Assembly (NCBI GenBank): GCA_016223135.1
Contig: JACRPQ010000004.1
Location: forward strand, 372,001 to 436,000
DNA: 64,000 bases
Direction of reading: 5' to 3'
Source of the DNA: Chloroflexota bacterium
GTDB lineage: Bacteria > Chloroflexota > Anaerolineae > Anaerolineales > Villigracilaceae
The stretch's first letter is position 1, and each line of letters begins with the position of its first letter. The notes beneath the pieces are model-generated. The model saw only the letters and a list, made by a program, of their open reading frames with translations. It did not search any database and was not told where the DNA came from. Of the stretch, positions 1-13,500 are shown piece after piece. A program made the position numbers and the translations under genes.

Positions 1-888
1 GTGAAACGAGGGCATCTTTGCGCCGCGCCCGGCGCCGGCGGCTTTGCTGAGGAAGGGTTTCGATAGCCACAACGGTAATTTCGTTGCGAATGCCAGCGCG
101 CGCACCGGCGTGCCGGGCAGGTCCACCACTTTCAAGCCCTGCGCTTCCATCACCGCCAGGCATTCTTTCAGCATGGCGATTTCGATGCGGTACAGGTCTT
201 TGTTTGCAAAGATTTCGGCGGCGGTCATATCAAGGATGGCGGAGGTGGGATTGGCGATGAGATTGGTCAGCATCTTCGACCATTTCATCGAAGCGGCGTC
301 GTCATACAAGCGCGAGTTGAGATATGCCCGGTTGAAGGCGTCGTTCAGTTTTTCGGAGAGCGGATGTCCTTTGGCAATGCCGACGCCGCGCAGTTTTTCG
401 AGGACGATGTCGCCCGCGCCGCGCCGCCCGATGGCGGAGGTCACCGTGCCATAGATGACCTTGTCTGCGCCGAGCGCCTGTGCGATGGCTGGCTCGTTTG
501 CCACGCCGTTTGAAAGGCACAGGATGGGCGGCATTTTATCGGCGAAGGGCTTGATGCCTTCCAAAGCGGCTGGGGTGTCGAACGATTTCAGGGCAAACAG
601 AGCCACGTCGAAGGGTCCGTAGCGAAGCGCTTCCTCCAGCGATCCCACAATGACGAAGGAGGACGGCTCCAACAGGCTTGCCTCGTTGGTCTTTCTTCTT
701 TTGTCGAGGGTCAAGTCGAGCCGCATGCCGCGCCGCCGCAGCTCTTCCACCACTTTGGGCTGTTCCACAAAAACGAGCGGATGCCCAGCCAGCGCCAGGC
801 TCCCGCCAATGTAGGTGCCGATGGCGCCTGCGCCAAAAGTGAGGACTTTGAGTTTTGCATTGAGGGGGGATGAGGATGAAAGCGCCAT
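1..888 (-). CDS. panE: ketopantoate reductase family protein, 3' end cut off by window edge
   Basis: NADPH-dependent reduction of 2-dehydropantoate to pantoate (coenzyme A pathway, cytoplasm) is the usual role of this family. The reading frame starts MALSSSSSPLNAKLKVLTFG and has a Rossmann motif GAGAIGTYIGG near residue 20. Further family landmarks are ALKSFDT, LSNGVANE and the helical-domain SMKWSKMLTNLIANP block. About 296 residues are visible and no stop is reached before base 1, so the C-terminus is missing. Only 2 bp separate it from the phosphatase gene upstream, so the two are probably co-transcribed. panC lies about 25 kb away, not adjacent. Ketopantoate reductase homologues also include other 2-oxo acid reductases, so the exact substrate is inferred. 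Confidence 0.85.
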   Translation of the reverse strand, partial: MALSSSSPLNAKLKVLTFGAGAIGTYIGGSLALAGHPLVFVEQPKVVEELRRRGMRLDLTLDKRRKTNEASLLEPSSFVIVGSLEEALRYGPFDVALFALKSFDTPAALEGIKPFADKMPPILCLSNGVANEPAIAQALGADKVIYGTVTSAIGRRGAGDIVLEKLRGVGIAKGHPLSEKLNDAFNRAYLNSRLYDDAASMKWSKMLTNLIANPTSAILDMTAAEIFANKDLYRIEIAMLKECLAVMEAQGLKVVDLPGTPVRALAFATKLPLWLSKPFLSKAAGAGRGAKMPSFH

Positions 889-890
889 GT

Positions 891-1526
891 TTATCCGTTG
901 AAGTTCCAGTGCGCGTGGTCGTTGACGGCGTCTATGACCCAGCGGTGTTGAGGGGGGTGGTAGAACACCCGCGCGAAGGCGGTGTTTTCAAAGCGGAAGC
1001 GCACGCCGGAAGGGTCCACGTGTGGAGCGATGCCGATGACGGCGTGCATGAGTTGATTGAGCAGCCCGCCATGCGAGACGATGAGGTAACTGCCGGGCGG
1101 TCTGCGCAGCAGATTGTGCAGCGCCTGCCCGGCGCGCAGGAACAGCGCCCAATCGCCTTCGCCATCGCCGCCGACGGGGTCGTAGGGTGTGACGTAGGGC
1201 GGGCGCGGTTTCTGGCGCACTTCCTCGGCGGTGAGCCCTTCCATCTCGCCGATGGCGCGTTCCAGCCAGATCGGGTCGAACTCGAGCGGCGCTTGCAGCG
1301 CCTCGGCGATGATTTCCGCCGTCTCTTTGGCGCGCCCCAGTGGGCTGGAGATGATGAGGTCGAACTTCGCCTGTTCCGCTTTCCAGCGTTCCGCCAGCGC
1401 GCGCACTTGGGCGCGTCCCTTGTCGGTGAGGGGGTAATCGGACTGTCCCTGCCAGCGCGACTGCGCGTTGCCCAGCGACTCGCCATGACGCAGAAATACG
1501 AATTGATACACAGGCGTATCGTTCAT
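891..1526 (-). CDS. histidine phosphatase family protein (phosphoglycerate mutase-like)
   Basis: Protein of 211 aa beginning MNDTPVYQFVFLRHGESLGN. The RHGES motif near residue 13 carries the phospho-accepting histidine. LIISSPLGRAKETAEII and IVSHGGLLNQLMHAVIG are the other catalytic blocks, the latter with the second histidine. The family removes phosphate from small metabolites, sugars or nucleotides through a phosphohistidine; the substrate cannot be told here. The start is set by the ATGA overlap with the stop of the upstream glycosyltransferase, which implies translational coupling. A longer in-frame extension upstream is only the shadow of that gene. Confidence 0.88.
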   Translation of the reverse strand: MNDTPVYQFVFLRHGESLGNAQSRWQGQSDYPLTDKGRAQVRALAERWKAEQAKFDLIISSPLGRAKETAEIIAEALQAPLEFDPIWLERAIGEMEGLTAEEVRQKPRPPYVTPYDPVGGDGEGDWALFLRAGQALHNLLRRPPGSYLIVSHGGLLNQLMHAVIGIAPHVDPSGVRFRFENTAFARVFYHPPQHRWVIDAVNDHAHWNFNG

Positions 1527-2467
1527 TCCGCCCTCTTTTTGAGATGATAGACCGGTCTTTGCTTGACCTGCTGAAAAATGTAACCGATGTACACGCCGAT
1601 AAATCCCAGCACAATCAGGATGACGCCGCTGGCAATCAGAATGACGAACATGAGCGAACTCCAGCCCGGCGCCAGCGAGACTGTGTCGCCTTTGAGCCAG
1701 AACGAATATACATACACCATTTCGAGCGCGGCGAGACACAGAAAAATCACCCCGGCGCTCATGCCGATATACAACGGCACCAGCGAGAAGGAGAAGATGG
1801 CGTCCATAGCCAGACGCACCATCTTGCCCAGCGAATATTTGGAGCGTCCGCCGACGCGTCCCGTTTCATGATAGGGCAGGATGACGCTTTTGTATCCCAT
1901 CGCCGAGACCATGCCGCGCAAAAAGCGGTGATACTCCGGCATGGACTTCAGCGCATCCACCGCCTGACGGCTCAACCCGCGAAAATCCGCCGCGCCGGGC
2001 ACCATCTGCGTTCCGCTGATGGCATTGATGATGCGGTAGAACGCCGCGGAGGTCAGGCGTTTGAAAGATGTTCCGCCCGCCTCCACCCGCTGCGCCTGTA
2101 CCACGTCGTATCCCTGCAGGAACAAGTCAATCATCTGCGGAATCAACGAGGGCGGATGCTGTCCGTCCGCATCCATCGAGATGACGAAATCGCCCTGTGC
2201 GGCGTCGAGCCCGGCGGTCAGCGCGGCTTGATGCCCGAAATTGCGGGAAAGTTCCAGAACCACCACGCGCTTGTCCCGTCGGGCAAGCGCATTGAGCGAC
2301 TCAACAGTGCCGTCTTCCGAGCCGTCGTCCACATAATAGATGGTGAATTTGTAGGGAAGCGCGTCAATGACCTTGCGGACATCCTCATAGGTCTGCTCGA
2401 CCACTCCCTGCTCGTTATAGACGGGGATGACCAAATCAACGCGGAGTTTGGACTTGCGTGGCGACAT
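1523..2467 (-). CDS. family 2 glycosyltransferase of the polyprenyl-phosphate sugar synthase type (GtrB/ArnC-like)
   Basis: Protein of 314 aa. The N-terminal GT-A domain has VDLVIPVYNEQ, YYVDDGSEDGT and the metal-binding DAD at residues 99-101 followed by GQHPP. Two C-terminal membrane spans lie near residues 232-260 and 270-300. This layout is that of enzymes that load a sugar onto dolichyl- or undecaprenyl-phosphate at the cytoplasmic face of the membrane. A TAAAAT box lies 9 bases upstream of the ATG, so the transcript may have almost no leader. The gene overlaps the phosphatase by 4 bp and follows glpD by 24 bp. Donor sugar and acceptor are unknown. Confidence 0.88.
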   Translation of the reverse strand: MSPRKSKLRVDLVIPVYNEQGVVEQTYEDVRKVIDALPYKFTIYYVDDGSEDGTVESLNALARRDKRVVVLELSRNFGHQAALTAGLDAAQGDFVISMDADGQHPPSLIPQMIDLFLQGYDVVQAQRVEAGGTSFKRLTSAAFYRIINAISGTQMVPGAADFRGLSRQAVDALKSMPEYHRFLRGMVSAMGYKSVILPYHETGRVGGRSKYSLGKMVRLAMDAIFSFSLVPLYIGMSAGVIFLCLAALEMVYVYSFWLKGDTVSLAPGWSSLMFVILIASGVILIVLGFIGVYIGYIFQQVKQRPVYHLKKRAE

Positions 2468-2491
2468 AGGGCTTTGATTTTACCACCCGCT

Positions 2492-4183
2492 TCACAAACG
2501 GACCCCGTGCCTGTCTGCCAGAATGGACAGCGTTCGCGCCGCCTCTGCCTTTTTCTGTTCCTCCGTCCAGCCGAGGGCGGCGGCGAGCGCCTCCGCCAGT
2601 TCTTCCAGCCCTGCGCGCGTCAGATGACCCAGCATTGCCAGCATGGAACGCCGCAGGATGAAGTCGTCCAAGTGGATGACTTTTTCGTGCGTGGCAATGA
2701 ATTGAATTTCACGCAGCGAATAATCGGGAAGCGCGGCAAGGGGGCGGTCTGTCCCCTCGGCGATGAAGCCGGCGGCGGCTTCGGCGCGCGTGCCGTACCG
2801 CTCGAAGAGCGTCTGCACGCGTTCGCGCGGCAAACCGGTCCATGCGGCAAGACTCTGGATTTGACGGCGTGTTTCCTCCTCATTGGCGGGGTAGCCGTGT
2901 CCGCCGCCGATGGGCAGGCTGGCGGTGCGTTTGGTGCGTTTGACGCCGAGATACTCGAAGGCTTTGTCTGCCGTCTGCTCGGCGAAGGCGCGGAAGGAGG
3001 TCCACTTGCCGCCCACCAGCGAATAGACCGGAAAGGCAAGTTGTGTCCATTCGCCGCTGAGCACTTCGATGTGGTGGTCGCGTGAGATTTGCCCGGCGCT
3101 CTTTGCCCCGGAGCGGGGGAGCGGACGAACGCCCGAGAATTGGAAAACGATGTTTTGGCGGGTCAGGTTGAGGTCCGGGAAGACGCGTTCGACCATGCCG
3201 AGGAAGTACTCGATCTCCTCATCCGTGCAGCGCACGTCGTCGGGGTCATCCACCGGGATGTCCGATGTGCCGATGAGCACACGGTCATAGAGCGGGAAGA
3301 GCAGCACGATGCGTCCGTCGTTGTTTTCAAAGAAGAATTCGTATTCGCCGATTGCCCGGCGAAGTTCCTCGTGTTGCACGACGATGTGCGAGCCTTTGGT
3401 GCCGCCAATGAAGCGGGAAGACAACCCCAGTTTGCGGTTGGCGAGGTCAATCCATGCGCCGCTGGCGTTGATGACCAGTTTGGGGCGCACCTCGAAGTGT
3501 TCGCCGGTGAGTTCGTCGCGCAGGATGACGGTCTCTTCCATGCCGCTGACCATGCTCATGTAGTTGAGGGCGTGAGCGCGCGGGTTTTCCTGTTCGCCGT
3601 CGAGCAGCGTTTCGATGGCGAGACGTTCGGGCTGGAGGATGGCGCCATCGTAATACACGGCGGCGTGGACAATTTTGGGGTTCAAGCGTTCCCATTTTTG
3701 CAATGCCTTGCGCCGCGGCAGGAAGGTGTGACGCGGCACGACGCGCGTTTTCCCCGTGTAGGCGTCGTAGAGCATCAAACCGATTTTGATGACGACCGAG
3801 CCGCGTTCGGCGGGTTTGGTGAGCGCGCCGATGAATTTGAGCGGCGCGTTGAACAGCCCGGAGAATCGTTTGAAGATGGGGATGACGGTGGGCAGGGGTT
3901 TGACGAGATGCGGCGCGTTTTGAATCATGAGGTTGCGTTCGCGCACCGCTTCGCGCACGAGACGAAACTCGCCGTTTTCGAGGTAGCGGATGCCTCCATG
4001 CGCCATGTGCGAGGAAGCCGCCGACGCGCCGGAGCAAAAGTCGCCGCGTTCCACAAGCAGCACGTCCACGCCGTTCAACGCCAGTTCGCGGAAGACGCCG
4101 ATGCCGTTGATGCCTCCGCCCACAATCAGCACGGAGACTTCGGGGTTTGCTTTGAGGTGAGAGAGGATGTTTTGTCGGTTCAT
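2492..4183 (-). CDS. glpD: glycerol-3-phosphate dehydrogenase, FAD-dependent
   Basis: Protein of 563 aa, the usual GlpD/GlpA length. It oxidises sn-glycerol 3-phosphate to dihydroxyacetone phosphate and passes electrons to the respiratory quinone pool at the membrane. The FAD-binding motif VGGGINGIG is at residues 21-29, followed by ERGDFCSGASAASS and MAHGGIRYLENGEF, typical of this family. The C-terminal helical domain has the YSLREIQF and LDDFILRRS blocks. It lies downstream of glpK on the same strand, so kinase and dehydrogenase form a glycerol catabolic pair. The gap between them is built of 7-bp repeats and no strong ribosome site is visible before the ATG. Confidence 0.95.
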   Translation of the reverse strand: MNRQNILSHLKANPEVSVLIVGGGINGIGVFRELALNGVDVLLVERGDFCSGASAASSHMAHGGIRYLENGEFRLVREAVRERNLMIQNAPHLVKPLPTVIPIFKRFSGLFNAPLKFIGALTKPAERGSVVIKIGLMLYDAYTGKTRVVPRHTFLPRRKALQKWERLNPKIVHAAVYYDGAILQPERLAIETLLDGEQENPRAHALNYMSMVSGMEETVILRDELTGEHFEVRPKLVINASGAWIDLANRKLGLSSRFIGGTKGSHIVVQHEELRRAIGEYEFFFENNDGRIVLLFPLYDRVLIGTSDIPVDDPDDVRCTDEEIEYFLGMVERVFPDLNLTRQNIVFQFSGVRPLPRSGAKSAGQISRDHHIEVLSGEWTQLAFPVYSLVGGKWTSFRAFAEQTADKAFEYLGVKRTKRTASLPIGGGHGYPANEEETRRQIQSLAAWTGLPRERVQTLFERYGTRAEAAAGFIAEGTDRPLAALPDYSLREIQFIATHEKVIHLDDFILRRSMLAMLGHLTRAGLEELAEALAAALGWTEEQKKAEAARTLSILADRHGVRL

Positions 4184-4276
4184 GTTTCAAGTCCCATGTT
4201 CCAAGTTTCATTTTTCGAGTGTCAGGCGTCAGGCATCAAGCGGACAGAAATTGCGAAACTTGAAACCTGGAAGGTG
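4184..4276. repeat. 7-bp tandem repeat filling the glpK-glpD gap
   Basis: Degenerate heptads such as GTTTCAA, GTCCCAT, GTTCCAA and GTTTCAT run from 4184 to about 4243. An inverted copy (CGAAACTTGAAACC) follows near 4254-4268, so the spacer could fold as a hairpin in the glp mRNA. The same heptad family recurs at 20951-21015. Confidence 0.7.
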
Positions 4277-4285
4277 ACAATCTTG

Positions 4286-5866
<1,581 letters not shown>

Positions 5867-5903
5867 GGCGAACCTCCGATGAGATTTGCCCCATTTTACG
5901 CCC

Positions 5904-5940
5904 AAAATAAAAACCCGTTCTCCTCGAAAGGAGAACGGGT
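5904..5940 (-). terminator. rho-independent terminator of katG
   Basis: Perfect 12-bp stem (ACCCGTTCTCCT with its complement) and a 4-base loop. Read on the minus strand it is followed by TTTTTATTTT. It lies 34 bp past the katG stop and before glpK, separating the two transcripts. Confidence 0.85.
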
Positions 5941-5973
5941 CGGAGTGAACGAGCGAAAGCCGAACTGCTACGA

Positions 5974-8300
<2,327 letters not shown>

Positions 8301-8370
8301 TCTCATTGGGTGAATGATTCGAATCCAATGTGTACGACTACATTGTACGGTTTTCCCGTATAGATGTAAA

Positions 8371-8407
8371 ATATATGTTGCCTATATTGTTTATAGGCAA
8401 AAACTAT
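8371..8407. promoter_or_regulatory. OxyR-type operator between katG and oxyR
   Basis: Four tetramers lie at exact 11-bp spacing: ATAT at 8371, CTAT at 8382, ATAG at 8393 and CTAT at 8404. The Escherichia coli OxyR consensus is ATAG-N7-CTAT-N7-ATAG-N7-CTAT, so 15 of 16 specified bases match. A fifth ATAG lies a further 11 bp out at 8360. The middle pair is a perfect inverted repeat, TTGCCTATA with TATAGGCAA. Its place between two genes of the OxyR regulon supports the assignment. Confidence 0.8.
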
Positions 8408-8443
8408 ATATTGCCTTATGAAAGCGCCTGAAAAGTCTTTGGA

Positions 8444-8534
8444 AACCACAGATAAACACAGATGAACACCAATTTTGAGATGAACTGCCGCTTTTGGTCG
8501 CCGAAATCCTTTTTATCTGTGTTCATCTGCGGTT
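8444..8534. repeat. palindromic repeat upstream of oxyR
   Basis: Arms AACCACAGATAAACACAGAT and, inverted, AACCGCAGATGAACACAGAT flank a roughly 40-bp centre. The arms themselves show an 11-bp internal period. Related sequence forms the core of the transposon-like elements at 35238 and 36406. Confidence 0.6.
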
Positions 8535-8592
8535 GATTTGAGTTTTCAAACACTAAGACGGACGCCCCCCTGCCAAACCAAAGAGAATCAAC

Positions 8593-9477
8593 ATGGAAAT
8601 TCACCAACTGATCTATTTTGTCGCGGTTGCCGAAACGGGTAGTTTCAGCCGCGCCGCGGAACGCTGTAACGTTGCCCAGCCCTCACTCAGCCAGCAGATT
8701 CAAAAACTCGAGCAGGAATTGGGCGAGCCGCTTTTTGACCGCCTAACCCGCCGCGTGGTGCTAACCGACGCGGGTCGCAATTTGCTCCCTCGCGCCACAA
8801 CCATCCTTGCCGAACTGCAGGATATCAAACACTCAATGAAACAGGAAACGGACGCCAGTAATGGCACATTGAACGTCGGTTTCATTCCCACCATCGCGCC
8901 TTTTGTCTTGCCGCAAGTCATCAGGCATTTCAGCCAAGACTTTCCCAAAGCCCGCCTTTCCGTGCATGAAGATTTGACGGATGCCCTTGTCCGCGATCTG
9001 ATAGATGGCAAACTGGATGTTGGTATTACCAGCACCCCCATCCACAACCGACTCATCCGCACCCAGGAATTGTTGAGTGAGCCGTTATTGGTGGCTTCCT
9101 CCAAAGCCAATGACATCATCACCCGCGCCAATATCCATGTCAAAGAATTGGACGAGTTCCCTTTTATCGCGTTGAGTGAAGTGCATTGTCTCGGCGAGCA
9201 GGTGCAATCTTTTTGCTATCAACAGAATTTGGAAATGAAAATTGTCTGTCACACCGCTCAACTATCCACTGTACAAAATTGCGTCGCAATGGGATTGGGA
9301 GTTTCCCTTGTGCCAAAAGCGCTGGCAGTGAGCGATCAATCAAAACAGGTTATCTATCGTGAATTGAGCGGCGCCGCCCCCCAGCGAAAAATCGCCGCCG
9401 CGACTCACATCGAACGGACGCAATCGTTCCTCGCCAAAAAATTCATCGAGATCGTGCGCGCGGAATATCCCGCCTAA
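8593..9477 (+). CDS. oxyR: hydrogen-peroxide sensor LysR-family regulator OxyR
   Basis: Protein of 294 aa with an N-terminal winged helix-turn-helix (SFSRAAERCNVAQPSLSQQI, residues 17-36) and a C-terminal substrate-type domain. The two redox cysteines fall at residues 199 and 208 in HCLGEQVQSFC, the same positions and 8-residue spacing as Cys199/Cys208 of E. coli OxyR, whose disulfide activates transcription. This and the divergent katG make OxyR much more likely than a generic LysR protein. It is transcribed away from katG across the operator at 8371-8407, so autoregulation is likely. A perfect terminator follows the stop. Confidence 0.93.
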   Translation: MEIHQLIYFVAVAETGSFSRAAERCNVAQPSLSQQIQKLEQELGEPLFDRLTRRVVLTDAGRNLLPRATTILAELQDIKHSMKQETDASNGTLNVGFIPTIAPFVLPQVIRHFSQDFPKARLSVHEDLTDALVRDLIDGKLDVGITSTPIHNRLIRTQELLSEPLLVASSKANDIITRANIHVKELDEFPFIALSEVHCLGEQVQSFCYQQNLEMKIVCHTAQLSTVQNCVAMGLGVSLVPKALAVSDQSKQVIYRELSGAAPQRKIAAATHIERTQSFLAKKFIEIVRAEYPA

Positions 9478-9480
9478 AAA

Positions 9481-9514
9481 CAGTCCCCGCTGAGAAGCGG
9501 GGACTGCGACTTTT
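9481..9514 (+). terminator. rho-independent terminator of oxyR
   Basis: Perfect 11-bp stem CAGTCCCCGCT with its complement around a GAGA loop, then CGACTTTT. It separates oxyR from the convergent fmt gene. Confidence 0.8.
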
Positions 9515-9529
9515 ATGACGGGGCGGCTT

Positions 9530-10441
9530 TCATTTCCATTCTCGTCCGCCAGCCAGAAAGGACTTGCCGTCCATGACCTTCTTCCCCGCCGGCTGGACTT
9601 CCTCGAGGACGAGCGCCGCGTCCGCGCACATCACGGCGGGTCTTCCCTCGACGGTGAGCCGGGTTCCGCTCGCCAAGCCTTTCCCCACGCTGACAATTCT
9701 TCCGCGCATCACTTTGAGCGGACTCCCGTTCCACTCGAACCACGCGCCGGGCCAGGGGTTGAATGCCCGCACTTTGCGTTCCAACTCTGCGGCGGGACGG
9801 GTGAAGTCGAGGCGCCCATCCTCCTTTTTGAGCATGGGGGCGTAGGTGACGCCCTCCGCAGGCTGGGGAGTCGGCGTCAGTTTGCCGGCGAGATAATCTG
9901 GCAGGATGTCGAGGAGCAGGTCCGCTCCGAGGGTGGATAAGGCTTGGAAGACCGAGCCGGCTGTATCGTCTGGTTTGAGGCGGATGGCGCGCTTTGCTAG
10001 GATGGGACCGGTGTCGAGTCCCGCGTCCATTTTCATGATGGTCACGCCGGTCTCTTCATCGCCTGCGAGGATGGCGGCTTGGATGGGCGCGGCGCCTCTC
10101 CAGCGCGGCAGCAGGGAGGCGTGAACGTTGATGCAGCCGAAGCGCGGCAGGTTCAACACGTCGGGTTTGAGAATTTGTCCGAAGGCGGCCACGATGATGA
10201 GGTCGGGATTCCACTCGCGCAGTTGACTCATCGCTTCAGGCGCGCGTAATTTTTCGGGCTGGATGACGGGAAGATTTAATTCGAGCGCGAGGACTTTGAC
10301 CGGCGGCGGTTTGAGTTCGCGTCCGCGCCCGGCGGCACGGTCGGGCTGGGTGACGACGCCGACGACGTTATATGCGCTGGCAAGCGCGCGCAGGGTGGGG
10401 AGGGCAAAATCGGGAGAGCCCATGAAGACGATGCGGGTCAT
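9530..10441 (-). CDS. fmt: methionyl-tRNA formyltransferase
   Basis: Protein of 303 aa, typical for Fmt, which formylates initiator Met-tRNA with 10-formyltetrahydrofolate. Visible landmarks are the N-terminal MTRIVFMGSPDFALPTL, the folate-site block INVHASLLPRWRGAAPIQ with the SLLP signature, and MDAGLDTGPIL. The C-terminal OB-like domain has FNPWPGAWFEWNG. A TAAAAT box (10449-10454) lies exactly 7 bases before the ATG and no ribosome site is present, so the mRNA is probably leaderless. def, its frequent neighbour, is not in the window. Confidence 0.95.
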   Translation of the reverse strand: MTRIVFMGSPDFALPTLRALASAYNVVGVVTQPDRAAGRGRELKPPPVKVLALELNLPVIQPEKLRAPEAMSQLREWNPDLIIVAAFGQILKPDVLNLPRFGCINVHASLLPRWRGAAPIQAAILAGDEETGVTIMKMDAGLDTGPILAKRAIRLKPDDTAGSVFQALSTLGADLLLDILPDYLAGKLTPTPQPAEGVTYAPMLKKEDGRLDFTRPAAELERKVRAFNPWPGAWFEWNGSPLKVMRGRIVSVGKGLASGTRLTVEGRPAVMCADAALVLEEVQPAGKKVMDGKSFLAGGREWK

Positions 10442-10529
10442 GAGGGTGATTTTACCAGCCCGGCGGTATCCACGTTCGTGAGGGTGACGAAGATTTCCCG
10501 GTCAACGCCGAGGAGGTCTTTGTGTGCAT

Positions 10530-10563
10530 AAAAAAGCCGGGTCCGCACGGACCCGGCTTTTTT
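10530..10563. terminator. bidirectional rho-independent terminator
   Basis: Stem AAAAAAGCCGGGTCCG with its exact complement around a 2-base loop. A-tract and T-tract on the two sides let it work in both directions. It lies 20 bp past the stop of the secreted nuclease gene. Confidence 0.9.
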
Positions 10564-10582
10564 ATCGTTTGCGGCGCAATGG

Positions 10583-13500
10583 TTATGGTCTCAAACCAAA
10601 TTGCACTGTGAAGGTCTGCCCGTTATACGGGATGGTGACCGTGATAAGGTATGTGGCGGAGGAGTCGGGCAGGGGCTTCGTGGCGAGGTTGTAGATGTAT
10701 TGATTGGTGCTGAAGCGCATGACGCCGGTGGTATCCGCCGCGCTGGTGGAGATGGGTTCGTTGATTTCGAGCCCGGGGGTTGCGCCGGTGAGCATGGTCA
10801 GTTTGATGGTGGGGGCGAGGTTGTCCGGCACAGAGCCGTTGCAATCGGTAAAGCGGATCTTGACCGGGATGGTGCTGTTGTACTTGAAGACACTCGTCCC
10901 ATCCGCGTTGATCGGTGGGAGGAAGCCGCTGGTGTTGAACTTCACCATGACGGTTGTCGTTGTTCCGCCCGAGCCGCCGTCATCGTCGGTCACGGTCACG
11001 GTGGCGGTGTAAATGCCTGCCGCGGCGTAGGTGTGAGCGAGCGAGAAGGGGCTGACTGCCGGGTTTACGGTTTGGATGTTGCCATCGCCCCAGTCAATGA
11101 CTGCGATATGCGTATCCGCAGCGCCGGGGTCGGTGAAGGAAATATCCAGCACGGCGTTGTTCACGCCGCAAGCGACGTTATCGGCGGTGAAGGAAGCGTT
11201 GACCATCGGCGAGACGTTGAAGACGTTCACGGATGTTGTCGCTTCGGCGGAGAGACCCAGAGGGTCGGTGGCTTTGACTTTGACGGTGTAGGAAGAGGGT
11301 CCGTCGAGCAAAGAGGCGTCAAAGGTCACGCTCTGTCCGCTGGTTTCATAGGAGCCGTTGTTGTCGAGGTCCCAGGTGTAGGTGAGGCTGTCGCCATTCG
11401 GATCGAAGCCGCTGGCAGTGAGGGTGACCGTATAGCCTTCGTTTACCGAGTAGGGACCACTGGCGTCCACCGTGGGCGGCGCATTGGGGTTGAGTCCGAT
11501 GACGAGCGGGTCATGGTCGGAGGAGCGGTAGGGATTCGGCTCATAGAGCGCATCCTGCGAGGCGGGCTTGAAGGATGTGTCGTAGTCCAGCACATCCGGC
11601 TCATCCGAGTTGATATGCCAGTCTGCCGCGCCGGTGATCTGCGGGAACAGGCTTGCATTCGCCAGCGCATGGTCGAGATAACCGGCTTGTCCGTCGAAGG
11701 TGTAGGAGTAGGCGAAGGCACCCTGGAAGTGGCTGATCAGGTTGACGTAGTCGTCGCCTGTCCCAACGGTATCATCCGAGCCAGCCTTGATCGCGTCAAT
11801 CGGGTCTTCCATGGCGTAGGAGTTCAGGTCGCCGATGATGATGAAGTCCGGGTCGCCGCTGCTGGTCGGGTCGGTGGCGAGCCAGTCCACCAATGCCTGC
11901 GCCGCGAGGGTGCGCGTTCCGTTGCAGTTGCCCTGACCATCGCCGAGATCAGGATCGCCCACATCATCGCAGGCGGAACCTTTGGATTTGAGGTGGTTGA
12001 CCACCACAGTGAAGCGTGCGCCAGTGGCATTGACTTCGAAGGTTTGCGCCAGGGAGGGGCGGCTCTTGGTATCTATGAAGCGCGGATCCACAGCCGAGGT
12101 CAGCAGTTTAAAATCGCCAACCGGGGTGACAATCGCCGGGCGATAGATCATGCCCACTTTGATCGCGTCTGTACCGATGACGCCGGTGTCAATGTAGGCG
12201 TAACCGGGCAAACCAGCCACAATGTCTGCCAGCGGTTCGACGCCGGTGGAGTTTTCGAGTTCGTTCAAACCGATGATGTCGGCATCCAGCCCGGCAAGTG
12301 CGGCAAGCAGTTTGGCGCGCTGGCGGGTCAGTTCGTCGGGTTGGTCGCTGTCCCAGCCGCGGCATTCCAGGTTGTTGAGGGGTCCGCATTTGTTATCGAG
12401 CGGATTCCCTGTTGGGTAATCAGCGGTGAGGAAGTAGTTGAGCGTGTTCATCGCCGCGATACGCACACTGCCCCCGACCGGTTCGGGTGCCGCCGGGCGC
12501 GGGTTCACAGCCGTGTAATCCGCAGGTCCGGTGGGGATGATGCGGTAGAGGCTGAAGTCGTAGCCGAGGATGCCGGTCGCGTTGGTGACGATGTCGCCGC
12601 CGCGGAAGCGGTTGCTGAGCGAGAACGGCAGTCCATTCGGGTGGCGAAGAGTTGGCGGGTTTTGTGCGCTCTGTGCATCGTCAAGGGTGATGCGGCTCAG
12701 GCTGTTGGCGAGGGTGCGGGCGTTCGCCGCGGCGCCGGGTTCATCAATGGTTGTCCCTGTGAAGGGGCGGGACTCACCAGGGAGCGGCAGGGCAAGGACG
12801 ATTTCGCCGAAGCGGTCATAGTTGAAGTATTCGGCGATGACCAGGTCCTGCGGGAAGCGCACCAGCATGCCTTCATAGCGTTCGAAATCGTTAATGCTGG
12901 TGACAGGCAGGGTCACATCCACCGGGGCAACCGATCCGCTGCCGCATTGAACGATGTTCGCGGCGGGCACGGCGGCTGTGTTGCTGTTCGAACCGTTGAG
13001 CGTGGTCTGGTTGAAGCGTTCGCGGGCGTAACCGGTCACACGGACAACCTGCCCGACGCTCACGAGGTTGGATGAGCCGGTGTAAACGAAGATGCCGTCG
13101 GATGTGGCGGGATCGCCGTCGCCGTTGAGGTCCTGGAGGTAGAAACCGGATGCGGCGGCAGTCCCTTCGAAGTCACCGACCACGACGCCTTTGGTTGTCA
13201 CGGTGCCGGTGATTGCGGCGGAAAGTCCGCTCCCCTGTATCTGATAGATGGGGGTGTAGGCAGTCGTACAGATGTCAAAAGGCGAAAAGCCAACCGTGAA
13301 GTTGACCGCCATGTTGTCGGGCGGATCGTTCGCGTCCTGGTCGCTGACCTGGTTTGCCAATACGGTCAAGGTGCAGCTTTCGCCGCCGACCAGCGGAACG
13401 CTCGGGTCGAGCGTAAAGGTGGTGGGTCCGCCGCTGAAGGTTGTCGAAACGTTTCCGCTTGTCGAACAAACCAGCGTGAACCACGAGGAGGTCACGTTGA

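Noticed and set aside
1544-3085. 513-codon open frame on the plus strand
   Set aside because: Antisense to the glycosyltransferase and glpD, which have full family motifs; no recognisable protein features.
10601-13075. 824-codon open frame on the plus strand
   Set aside because: It is antisense to the secreted nuclease, whose signal peptide and domain motifs are clear; its amino-acid pattern (Val/Gly/Arg/His-rich, no domain) is that of a shadow frame in GC-rich DNA.
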